The notes beneath the pieces were generated by a model that searched no databases, was not told the DNA's origin, and saw nothing but the letters and a program-made list of their open reading frames with translations. This document shows, piece by piece, positions 38,267 to 45,382 of a DNA stretch of 64,000 bases (the first letter of the stretch is position 1; every line of letters starts with the position of its first letter). The stretch covers positions 370,512-434,511 of the forward strand of contig NZ_BMOQ01000003.1 in assembly GCF_014647155.1 (NCBI RefSeq), in the 5' to 3' direction. Position numbers and translations under genes: made by a program. This DNA comes from Halarchaeum nitratireducens. Its GTDB lineage: Archaea; Halobacteriota; Halobacteria; Halobacteriales; Halobacteriaceae.

Positions 38267-39022
38267 GTGACGGAGACCCGCGTCGATCCACACGTGAAAG
38301 TCCTGGACGCCGACGTCGCGGCGCGCGCGAAGGCCCGCGGCATCGACGTGCTCGTGTACGCACCGCACTTCACGCGCCTCCCCGCGATCCGCGAGCGCGC
38401 CGACGCGTTCACCGACGACGACCTCCTCGTCGTGCCGGCGCGCGAGGTGTTCACCGGCCCGTGGCAGGAGCGCAGACACGTGCTCGCGCTCGGTCTCGAC
38501 GATCCCGTCCCGGACTTCATCACGCTCGACGGCGCGTTCGAGGCGTTCGACGCGCAGGACGCGACGGTGCTCGCGCCCCACCCGACGTTCGCCACGGTGA
38601 GCCTCGGGTCCGCGGACGTCGAGCGCTACGGCGATCGGATCGCCGCCGGCGAAGTGTACAACCCCAAGCAGTGGCCGTACCAGAACGATCGCGCCCGCGA
38701 ACTCGTCGAGGCGCACGGCCTCACCGCTTTCGGGTCGAGTTACGCCCACCGGCGCGCGACGGTCGGCGAGGTGTGGACGACGTTCGAGCGCGACATCCAG
38801 AGCGCGGCCGACCTCTGTGCGGCCTTCGAGGCGGGTGCGCCGCGGCGCGTCGAACACCGGACGGGCTGGCGACACACCCTCCGCTGTCGCGCGGAGTTCT
38901 GCCACCTCGCGTGGGAGAACACCTACGAGAAGGCGGATCGCATCCTTCTCTCGGGCATGGAACCGACGCACCCGCGCCACATCGCGTACGAGGAGCGTTT
39001 CGACGACGTGCGGGTCTACTGA
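38267..39022 (+). CDS. PHP-domain protein (putative metal-dependent phosphoesterase)
   Basis: 251-residue protein. It starts with GTG at 38267, giving TETRVDPHVKVLDADVAARAKARGIDVLVYAPHFTRLPAI, in which DPHVK takes the place of the first PHP metal motif (usually DLHVH/DxHxH) and APHF the second. EVFTGPWQERRHVLAL and APHPTF, then GSSYAHR, match later metal-binding positions. The set of His/Asp residues suggests a metal-dependent phosphoesterase. The substrate is not evident. Confidence 0.78.
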   Translation: MTETRVDPHVKVLDADVAARAKARGIDVLVYAPHFTRLPAIRERADAFTDDDLLVVPAREVFTGPWQERRHVLALGLDDPVPDFITLDGAFEAFDAQDATVLAPHPTFATVSLGSADVERYGDRIAAGEVYNPKQWPYQNDRARELVEAHGLTAFGSSYAHRRATVGEVWTTFERDIQSAADLCAAFEAGAPRRVEHRTGWRHTLRCRAEFCHLAWENTYEKADRILLSGMEPTHPRHIAYEERFDDVRVY

Positions 39023-39038
39023 AACCGAGACCGTTCCC

Positions 39039-39551
39039 TCAGACCCCCGACCCCAGGGCCTGCACGGAGACGGAGACCGCGGAGAGATCGACGGTCGGGA
39101 TGACGCTCGGCGCGTAGGTCAGCAGGGCGTAGATCGCGCCGAGCTCGACGAGCGTGATGACGATCGTGATCACCGTCGCGTACTGCGAGGACGTCGTGAC
39201 GCCGACGGGCGTGCCGAACTCCTCGTCCCAGAGCGGGTAGAAGAGCGCGATGCCGCGCTTCGAGCCGAGGACGTCGAGGACGAAGTGGGAGACGACGCCG
39301 ATCCACACCCACTGGAGGTTCGAGAAGTAGATCGTGTAGCCGTAGAGGACGGCGACGACGAAGACGTTGTGCAGGGTCTTTCGGTGCCGGCCGAACTCGG
39401 TGTCGATGTCGGGGACCAGCGCGCCGAGGACGACGGGGACGAAGACGGCGGCCATCGTGACGAGCGTCTGGACGTTCCCCTCCGGGTGGAGGACGAAGCC
39501 GAGGCCGATCCCGAGCAGGCCGCCGTTGAGGATGTGGTCTTTCTTGTTCAC
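39039..39551 (-). CDS. DUF457/YdjM-like membrane-bound metal-dependent hydrolase
   Basis: 170-residue membrane protein with about four helices. NKKDHILNGGLLGIGLGFVL at the start, LGALVPDIDTEFGRHRKTLHN and VWIGVVSHFVLDVLGSKRGIALFYPLW carry the conserved His and Asp residues typical of the YdjM/DUF457 membrane hydrolases, which are distantly related to phospholipase-type enzymes. GTG start at 39551 overlaps the pncC stop codon by four bases, so translation is coupled. Substrate unknown. Confidence 0.85.
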   Translation of the reverse strand: MNKKDHILNGGLLGIGLGFVLHPEGNVQTLVTMAAVFVPVVLGALVPDIDTEFGRHRKTLHNVFVVAVLYGYTIYFSNLQWVWIGVVSHFVLDVLGSKRGIALFYPLWDEEFGTPVGVTTSSQYATVITIVITLVELGAIYALLTYAPSVIPTVDLSAVSVSVQALGSGV

Positions 39552-40063
39552 TCGCGGGCCTCCACGGCGGCGAGGACGTCGTCGAGCGCCCGCCGCGCGA
39601 TCTGTTCTTTGATCTCGGTGCGATCGCCGTCGAAGACGTAGCGCTCGACGGTCGTGTAGGTGTCGTCCGCACCCCACTCGCCGGCGTGCGCGACGCCGAC
39701 GTAGACGGTGCCGACGGGTTTCTCCCCGCTCCCGCCCGTCGGGCCGGCGATCCCGGTCGTGGAGACGCCCCACGTCGTCCCCGCGGCGTCGCGGACGGCG
39801 CGCGCCATCTCGCGGGCGACGGGCTCGCTCACCGCGCCGTGGCCGTCGAGGGCCTCGCGGGAGACGCCCGTGTCGAGTTTCGCGTCGTACGTGTAGGTGA
39901 CGTACGTTCGATCGAAGTAGTCCGAGGAGCCGGGAACGTCCGTGAGGAGCGACCCGACGAGGCCGCCCGTGCAGGACTCCGTCGTGGCGATCGTGTCACC
40001 GGCGGAACGGAGGGCGTCGCCGAGGCGCTCCTCGATCGGCGGGTCGTCGGCGTAGTCACGCAT
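39548..40063 (-). CDS. pncC: CinA C-terminal-domain protein (nicotinamide-nucleotide amidase)
   Basis: 171-residue enzyme that deamidates NMN to nicotinic acid mononucleotide, recycling NAD breakdown products. ESCTGGLVGSLLTDVPGSSDYFDRTYVTYT, KLDTGVSREALDGHGAVSEPVAREMA and GVSTTGIAGPTGGSGEKPVGTVYVG match the CinA C-terminal family throughout. It lacks the N-terminal CinA domain. It is followed by the DUF457 gene with a four-base overlap. Confidence 0.93.
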   Translation of the reverse strand: MRDYADDPPIEERLGDALRSAGDTIATTESCTGGLVGSLLTDVPGSSDYFDRTYVTYTYDAKLDTGVSREALDGHGAVSEPVAREMARAVRDAAGTTWGVSTTGIAGPTGGSGEKPVGTVYVGVAHAGEWGADDTYTTVERYVFDGDRTEIKEQIARRALDDVLAAVEARE

Positions 40064-40137
40064 ACCCCGGCGTAGTCGCGGGGAGGGTATTGCAGTTGCG
40101 GGCGTCCCGCGCTCGCCGCGGCACTGTCGTACTGTCC

Positions 40138-40497
40138 TCAGACCGTGTCCCGATCCGTGTAGGTGTAGCGCCGCGCGATGAACCCCTCCCCGTCGAACTC
40201 GTGGAAGTCGGCGAAGCCGAAGGCGACCGACTCGCCGTCCTGTACGCCCTCGAAGCGTCCGCGGACGGCCACGGTGTCGCCGTCGGCGACGACGTCGAAG
40301 ACGGTGTGCTCGCCGTCTTCGAGCGGGCGGCCGGTCTCGTAGAACGCCTCCATGTCCGCGAGCCCCTCGATGGCCGGCTGTCCGGGGCGTTCGTAGACGA
40401 CATCGGGACTGAAGAGGCCGAGCAACCCCTCGTAGTCCTCGTCGTCGACGAGGTCGTAGTAGCGTCGCGCCGCGTCCGGGTCCGCGTTGTCCGTCAT
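40138..40497 (-). CDS. SnoaL/NTF2-like protein
   Basis: 119-residue protein with the NTF2-like cone fold: DAARRYYDLVDDEDYEGLLGLFSPDVVYERPGQPAIEGLADMEAFYETGRPLEDGEHTVFDVVADGDTVAVRGRFEG, in that order, then FADFHEFDGEGFIARRYTYTDRD. Such proteins may be small isomerases or ligand-binding domains. No signal peptide. Substrate unknown. It stands alone, about 75 bases upstream of pncC on the same strand. Confidence 0.85.
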   Translation of the reverse strand: MTDNADPDAARRYYDLVDDEDYEGLLGLFSPDVVYERPGQPAIEGLADMEAFYETGRPLEDGEHTVFDVVADGDTVAVRGRFEGVQDGESVAFGFADFHEFDGEGFIARRYTYTDRDTV

Positions 40498-40624
40498 ACC
40501 CGTGATGGGGAGCGTCGGCTACCTAAGCGGTTCGGCCCCGCGGCGCGACGGTCCTATTGGCCGACGTGCGCGCTGTACTCACCTACCCACTCCCCCACCG
40601 CGCCGTCCGCCCGATCGGGGGACA

Positions 40625-40632
40625 GCTATATG
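40625..40632 (+). promoter_or_regulatory. TATA box of the zinc-ribbon gene
   Basis: GCTATATG lies 33-40 bases before the ATG at 40665, in an otherwise GC-rich region, giving a predicted leader of about 10 bases. Confidence 0.55.
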
Positions 40633-40664
40633 GTTCATGCCAACAGACGGCAATACGGATCGCC

Positions 40665-40949
40665 ATGCAACCGTGCCAGAACTGTGAGTCGGTCATCGAC
40701 GAGTACGTCCTGGACAAACAACTCGAACCCCTCCGCGACCTGACGGTCGACGACTTCAACGTCTGCGCCGACTGCGCGACGGTCGTCGCGGACGCGTGTG
40801 TCGAGTGCGGCGGTGCGGTGTACGTCCCGCGGAGCGCCGAGGAGGCCCCCGATTACTGCCCGGCGTGCCGGGCGGGGCGCATCGCGCGGACCGGGCGCGA
40901 TCCCGGGTGGACGCGCGACGCGGCCTCGTCCTCGTCGGGAAGCGCTTAA
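40665..40949 (+). CDS. Small cysteine-rich zinc-ribbon protein
   Basis: 94-residue protein with four CXXC pairs: CQNC (residues 4-7), CADC, CVEC and CPAC. They should form two zinc ribbons. The tail is Ser-rich. It begins at ATG 40665, close to a TATA box. The aminotransferase gene starts 25 bases after its stop codon, so the two may be co-transcribed. Zinc-ribbon proteins of this size in haloarchaea are mostly uncharacterised; nucleic-acid or protein binding is likely. Confidence 0.8.
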   Translation: MQPCQNCESVIDEYVLDKQLEPLRDLTVDDFNVCADCATVVADACVECGGAVYVPRSAEEAPDYCPACRAGRIARTGRDPGWTRDAASSSSGSA

Positions 40950-40974
40950 CCGCCTCGCGGCCGCGCTCCCCCGT

Positions 40975-42072
40975 ATGGAGTACGAGGAACCGCTTTTCTT
41001 CACGGTGATGCAGTACGCGGACGCCGCCGAGCGCGATGTCGTCGACATGGTGTCGGGGAACCCCGACTGGGGCGCGCCCGACGGGATCAGCGAGGGCCTC
41101 CACGACTACGCGGACACCGGCGGCGAACAGTTCCAGTATCCGCCGAGCGCCGGCCTCCGCGAGCTCCGCGAGCGAATCGCCGAGCGCCGCGGCGTCGCCA
41201 CGGAGCGCGTGATCGTGACGAACGGCGGCGGGATGGCGAACACGCTCGGGATGGCGCGCGCCCTCGAACGCTTCGACGGCTCCGAGGTCCTGATGGCCGA
41301 TCCCGTCTACCCCTACTACCCCGGTAAGGCGGAGATGCTCGGCGGCGTCCAGCGCTTCGTTCCCGTCGACGACACGGGTTGCCTCGACGCCGCCGACGTC
41401 CGCGCCGCGGCGAGCGACGAGACGGCCTGCATCGTCGTCAACACGCCGAACAACCCCACGGGGGCCGTCTACCGCGAGGAGACGATGCGCGAACTCGCCG
41501 CCGTCGCCGAGGACTACGACGCCATGCTCGTCTCTGATGAGGTGTACGACCACTTCGACTTCACGGGCGAGTTCACGTCGGCGCTCGCGCTCAACTCGGA
41601 GCACGTCGTCGTCACGAACTCCTTCTCGAAGACGTACGCCATCACGGGCTTCCGCGTCGGCTACGTGGTTCTCCCCGCGCGCGACGCCCCCGCGGCCCGG
41701 ACGCGGAACATGTTGACGAACGTGGCGACGAGCCGCCCCGCGCAGGCCGCGGTCCTGGAGGCGCTGCGAACGACGGACGCCTCCTACCACGAGGCGAACC
41801 GCGAGCGCCTCCGCGAGCGGGTCGAGACCTTCACCGCCGCCCTCGATCGCGCCGGCGCGGCGTACACCACGCCCGAGGGGGCCTTCTACGTCCTCGCGCG
41901 CTTCCCCGACTACCCCGGCACGATGGCGAACGCGAAGCGCCTCATCGACGAAGCCGGCGTCGCCGGGATGCCCGGCGAGGCATTCGGAGCGGCCAGAAGC
42001 GACTGGCTCCGCTTCGCGCTCGTCTCCCCGCGCGTCGACACCGCCGCCGAACGACTGGCTGAGTACTTCTAA
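40975..42072 (+). CDS. Class I/II PLP-dependent aminotransferase
   Basis: 365-residue fold-type I enzyme. Visible: VSGNPDWGAPDG at the start, GGEQFQYPPSAGLRELRERIA, VNTPNNPTGAVY (the conserved NNPTG), SDEVYDHFDF (cofactor Asp and Tyr) and the PLP lysine in NSFSKTYAITGFRVGYVV. Family assignment is secure; specificity (aspartate, aromatic or other amino acid) cannot be read from the sequence. A stem-loop module starts 16 bases after its stop codon. Confidence 0.92.
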   Translation: MEYEEPLFFTVMQYADAAERDVVDMVSGNPDWGAPDGISEGLHDYADTGGEQFQYPPSAGLRELRERIAERRGVATERVIVTNGGGMANTLGMARALERFDGSEVLMADPVYPYYPGKAEMLGGVQRFVPVDDTGCLDAADVRAAASDETACIVVNTPNNPTGAVYREETMRELAAVAEDYDAMLVSDEVYDHFDFTGEFTSALALNSEHVVVTNSFSKTYAITGFRVGYVVLPARDAPAARTRNMLTNVATSRPAQAAVLEALRTTDASYHEANRERLRERVETFTAALDRAGAAYTTPEGAFYVLARFPDYPGTMANAKRLIDEAGVAGMPGEAFGAARSDWLRFALVSPRVDTAAERLAEYF

Positions 42073-42082
42073 ACGACCTAAC

Positions 42083-42250
42083 GTACCCTTTGCCGCGCTC
42101 GTTCGCTTCGCTCACTCGCTGGCAAAAGCTACGACAAAAGCGCATCGGACCCCCTTCAGGGGTCCTCGCGCCTCGCGGCGAAGCCGCGAGTGAATCGCGG
42201 GACTACCGGGTCCTGTCGGACCACTCGTCCCGCGAACGCTGGCCCGCGTC
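42083..42250. repeat. Intergenic stem-loop module C
   Basis: This begins with CTTTGCC...GGCAAAAG (42088-42128), then a block ACGACAAAAGCGCATCGG, a CCCCTTCAGGGG hairpin (about 42150-42161), CCTCGCGGCGAAGCCGCGAG with TGAA after it, and a two-tier stem: CGCGGGAC (42196-42203) with GTCCCGCG (42227-42234) enclosing GGTCC (42209-42213) with GGACC (42218-42222). GAACGCTGGCC follows. Motif order and spacing match the left half of element B and the right half of element A inverted. I see no clear opposite terminus; the remainder to 42361 has no gene. Confidence 0.75.
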
Positions 42251-42332
42251 GTTCGACTCGCCGTCGCTCGTCGTGGAACGGGCGTCCGGTCTGTTGCCTA
42301 TCGAATGACTGAGTAGGAACACCCCCTGAAAG

Positions 42333-42345
42333 TATCTGACAGATA
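42333..42345. promoter_or_regulatory. 13-bp palindrome before the lipoprotein gene
   Basis: TATCTG-A-CAGATA is a perfect dyad 17 bases before the ATG at 42362. It may combine a promoter element and an operator. It lies in AT-richer DNA together with the gene that follows. Confidence 0.4.
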
Positions 42346-42361
42346 ACCATCAGCTCAGTAT

Positions 42362-42682
42362 ATGGTCCGTGTCTCCCTCCACACCTTCGTTGCAGTGTGC
42401 TTAATCGTCCTTGCAGGCTGTGCCGCTATAAACCCTCTATCGCCATCGAACAACCAGAACTCACAGTACCACCTTCACGTTCAGCAAGCAGACGGGAACG
42501 TTTCATCCGGCGATGCGGTCCAATTCGATGAGCTGACTCCTGCCCAACAGCGGGTCTTCAAGCACGCGCTTCAGAAGGGGATCGCTGACGTGCCGAAGAA
42601 TGTCAGTGTCCACCCGTGGACTCACTACCGCTACGTGAGATATGACAACCACACGTATGACGCGGTCGTGTCCACGCAGTAG
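42362..42682 (+). CDS. Small AT-richer lipoprotein
   Basis: 106-residue secreted protein. The signal peptide FVAVCLIVLAGC has a lipobox cysteine near residue 20 and no twin arginine, so Sec export is likely. The mature part has FDELTPAQQRVFKHALQKGIADV, a short helical motif seen in other haloarchaeal surface proteins, then VRYDNHTYDAVVSTQ. Base composition is about half G+C (30 of 60 bases in 42421-42480), against 46 of 60 in 43021-43080, which suggests transfer from a different source. Function unknown. Confidence 0.72.
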   Translation: MVRVSLHTFVAVCLIVLAGCAAINPLSPSNNQNSQYHLHVQQADGNVSSGDAVQFDELTPAQQRVFKHALQKGIADVPKNVSVHPWTHYRYVRYDNHTYDAVVSTQ

Positions 42683-42784
42683 GCTGATCCGCCCTCTATC
42701 GAACGTTCAATGGCTGCTCTACGTCGAACGTTCCCGGTGTGGTCTGCGGTTCAGCGTACTCGCTCTGTCGGCGCGAGTTTCATC

Positions 42785-42810
42785 GGTCGCCTCCAGCGAC
42801 CGGGAGTTTT
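42785..42810 (+). terminator. Terminator-like hairpin before the Get3/ArsA gene
   Basis: GGTCGC (42785-42790) and GCGACC (42796-42801) form a perfect 6-base-pair stem with a 5-base loop, followed at 42807 by TTTT. It is about 100 bases after the lipoprotein stop codon. The structure would fit an intrinsic-type terminator isolating the ATPase gene. Confidence 0.45.
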
Positions 42811-42903
42811 CCCCCTCGCGGGACCTCCGGCCCCGCTAGTCGCTTACTTACTTCGCTCGCGCGGACCAGAGAGCCTACCCCTCCGGAACTCCCTCATCCA
42901 CGT

Positions 42904-43965
42904 ATGAGCGAACTCGAAGTGGAGGCCGTCGAGGACCTCGACGCGCCGAGCGTCGCGGCGGGCACGGCGGAGTACGTCCTCTACGGCGGGAAGGGCGGCG
43001 TCGGGAAGACGACGATGGCGGCGGCGACGGGACTGGCGAGCGCGACCGACGGGACGCCGACGCTCGTCGTCTCGACCGACCCGGCGCACAGCCTCTCCGA
43101 CACGTACGGGGTCGACGTGCCGAATCGACCCGGGCGGCTCCGCGAGGACGTCCCGCTCTGGGGCGTCGAGATCGACCCGGACGAGGCGATGGAGCGCGCG
43201 GGCGCGATGGGCCTCGGCGGCGAGGAGGGTGCGGGCGCGGGACCGATGGGCGGCCTCGGCGACCTGCTGGGCGGTGCGGGCGGGGAGTCGGCGAATCCCC
43301 TCGGCGGACCGATGCCGGGCGCTGACGAGGCGGCGGCGATGCAGTTGCTCGTCGAGTACCTCGACGACGATCGCTTCGAGCGCGTCGTCGTCGACACCGC
43401 GCCGACCGGTCACACGCTCCGCCTGCTCGAACTCCCCGAGTTGATGGATTCGATGATGGGCCGCATGCTGAAGTTCCGGGAGAAGATGGGCGGGATGATG
43501 GACTCGATGAAGGGGATGTTCGGCGCCGGTGACGACGCGGGCGCGGACGCGGGGACGGCCGGCGTCGAGGAGGTCCGCGAGCGCGTGACGCGTCTGCGCG
43601 CCGTCCTGACCGACCCCGCGCGGACGGACTTCCGGATCGTCACCGTCCCCGAGGGGATGAGCGTCGTCGAGGCGACGCGCTTACGCGAGCGCTTGGCCGA
43701 GTTCGACATCCCGGTCTCGACGGTCGTCGTCAACAAAGTGATGGAGCCGCTCGTGGACGTGGTGCCTGAGATCCCCCCGGAGACGTTCGTCTCGCCGAAC
43801 CTCGACGAGTGTGAGTTCTGCCAACGCCGCTGGGACGTCCAGCAGGACGCGCTCGCGGAGGCCCACGACCTCTTCCGCGGTCACGACGTGAAACGCGTCC
43901 CGCTGTTGGCCGAGGAGGTCCGCGGCCCCGACGCGCTCCGGGTCGTCGCGGCGTGTCTCGCCTGA
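42904..43965 (+). CDS. ArsA/Get3-type ATPase
   Basis: 353-residue deviant Walker A ATPase. KGGVGKTTMAA (residues 30-40) is the P-loop with the signature lysine; STDPAHSLSDTYG is switch I and VVDTAPTGHTLRLLELP is switch II. A Gly/Met-rich insert (MDSMMGRMLKFREKMGGMMDSMKGMFG, about 182-208 overall) corresponds to the hydrophobic client groove of Get3/TRC40. CEFC at 303-306 is the dimer zinc site of Get3. That favours a tail-anchored protein targeting factor over an arsenite pump. ATG at 42904 is preferred to longer starts. Confidence 0.9.
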   Translation: MSELEVEAVEDLDAPSVAAGTAEYVLYGGKGGVGKTTMAAATGLASATDGTPTLVVSTDPAHSLSDTYGVDVPNRPGRLREDVPLWGVEIDPDEAMERAGAMGLGGEEGAGAGPMGGLGDLLGGAGGESANPLGGPMPGADEAAAMQLLVEYLDDDRFERVVVDTAPTGHTLRLLELPELMDSMMGRMLKFREKMGGMMDSMKGMFGAGDDAGADAGTAGVEEVRERVTRLRAVLTDPARTDFRIVTVPEGMSVVEATRLRERLAEFDIPVSTVVVNKVMEPLVDVVPEIPPETFVSPNLDECEFCQRRWDVQQDALAEAHDLFRGHDVKRVPLLAEEVRGPDALRVVAACLA

Positions 43966-43976
43966 CGGGCGAAACG

Positions 43977-43987
43977 ATAATGATTAT
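43977..43987 (+). promoter_or_regulatory. AT-rich dyad in the gntP promoter
   Basis: ATAAT-G-ATTAT is a perfect 11-base dyad about 30 bases before the permease start, in the place where a TATA box is expected. It may simply be the promoter, or may double as an operator. Confidence 0.4.
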
Positions 43988-44014
43988 TACTAGGGGTGAC
44001 GCACTCCCGTGCGT

Positions 44015-45376
44015 ATGCTACAGGGATACGCACTCCTCGCGCTCTTGCTCCTCGCCGTCGCGTTCATCGTCGTCGCGACGGCGCGCCTCGAACTGCACGC
44101 GTTCCTGACGCTGCTCGTCGCCGCGTACGGGACGGCGCTCCTCGGCGGAATCGATCCCGCGCGGGCCGCCACGCTCGTCACCGACGGCTTCGGCGGGACG
44201 CTCGGCTACATCGGGATCGTTATCCTCGCGGGCACGATCATCGGCACCATCCTGGAGAAGTCCGGCGGCGCGATCGTCATCGCCGAGACCGTCCTCGGCC
44301 TCTTCGGTGAGGACCTGACGACGGAGGCGCTCGCGGCCACGGGCGGCCTCGTCAGCATTCCCGTCTTCTGCGATTCCGGGTTCGTCATCCTCTCCGGGCT
44401 GAACCGCGCGATCGCGGAGCGCTCGTCGCTGTCGCTCGCCACCGTCGCCGTCGCGCTCGCCGGCGGCCTCTACACGACGCACGTCTTCGTCCCGCCGACG
44501 CCCGGCCCCATCGCGGCCGCGGGCATCCTCCACGCTCCCATCGGGCTCGTGATGCTCGCTGGGATCGTCGTCAGCATCCCCGTGATCTTCGCCGCCGCGA
44601 AGTGGGCCGATCGCGTCGCCTCGAACTACGAGATCGACCCCGCACCTGAGACGACCGTCGAGGAGATCGAGGCCGAATACGGACACCTCCCCTCGCCGGC
44701 CGCGGCGTTCGCCCCGCTCGTCGTCCCCATCGTCCTCATCGCCGTCGGGAGCGTCGCCACCTACCCGAGCGCGGAGGACCCCGCGTTCGTCACCGGCCAG
44801 CTCCAGAGCGCGCTCCAGTTCGTCGGCGACCCCTCGGTCGCGCTCATCATCGGCGCGTTCGTCGGCTTCGCCACCGTCCCCACGTACACCGACGAGATGT
44901 CGAGCGAGTGGGTGAGCGAGGGGCTGACGAACGCCGCCGTCATCCTCGCCGTCACCGGGGCGGGCGGCGCCTTCGGTAGCGTCCTCGGCGCACTCCCGCT
45001 GCGCGACTTCGTCGGGAACGCCCTCGGCGGCCTCGGCCTCGGCCTGATCGCCGTCTTCGTCCTCGCCGCGGCGCTCAAGACGACGCTCGGATCCTCGACC
45101 GTCTCCATCCTCACCACCGCCGGGATCGTCGCGCCGCTCCTCCCCAACCTCGGCCTCGCCGGCACGTGGGGCAGCGTCTTCGCCGTCCTCGCCATCGGCG
45201 CGGGGAGCATGACGGTCAGCCACGCCAACGACTCCTACTTCTGGATCATCACCGAGTTCTCCGACATGGAGACCGCGACGGCCTACCAGGCGTGGACGCT
45301 CGCCACGCTCGCGCTCGGGATCGTCAGCATCGTCTGGATCGTCATCCTCAAGAACATCGTCGTCGCCGTGGCCTGA
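44015..45376 (+). CDS. GntP-family permease (gluconate or glycerate type)
   Basis: 453-residue membrane protein with about 12 helices, of the gluconate:H+ symporter family. GTIIGTILEKSGGA, SIPVFCDSGFVILSGLNRAIA and HVFVPPTPGPIAAAGIL are family signatures, with AALKTTLGSSTVSILTTAGI and GSMTVSHANDSYFW later on. ATG at 44015 chosen; a GTG two codons earlier is an alternative. The convergent glycerate kinase next door suggests that D-glycerate or a related sugar acid is carried. Confidence 0.9.
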   Translation: MLQGYALLALLLLAVAFIVVATARLELHAFLTLLVAAYGTALLGGIDPARAATLVTDGFGGTLGYIGIVILAGTIIGTILEKSGGAIVIAETVLGLFGEDLTTEALAATGGLVSIPVFCDSGFVILSGLNRAIAERSSLSLATVAVALAGGLYTTHVFVPPTPGPIAAAGILHAPIGLVMLAGIVVSIPVIFAAAKWADRVASNYEIDPAPETTVEEIEAEYGHLPSPAAAFAPLVVPIVLIAVGSVATYPSAEDPAFVTGQLQSALQFVGDPSVALIIGAFVGFATVPTYTDEMSSEWVSEGLTNAAVILAVTGAGGAFGSVLGALPLRDFVGNALGGLGLGLIAVFVLAAALKTTLGSSTVSILTTAGIVAPLLPNLGLAGTWGSVFAVLAIGAGSMTVSHANDSYFWIITEFSDMETATAYQAWTLATLALGIVSIVWIVILKNIVVAVA

Positions 45377-45382
45377 CGCGGG

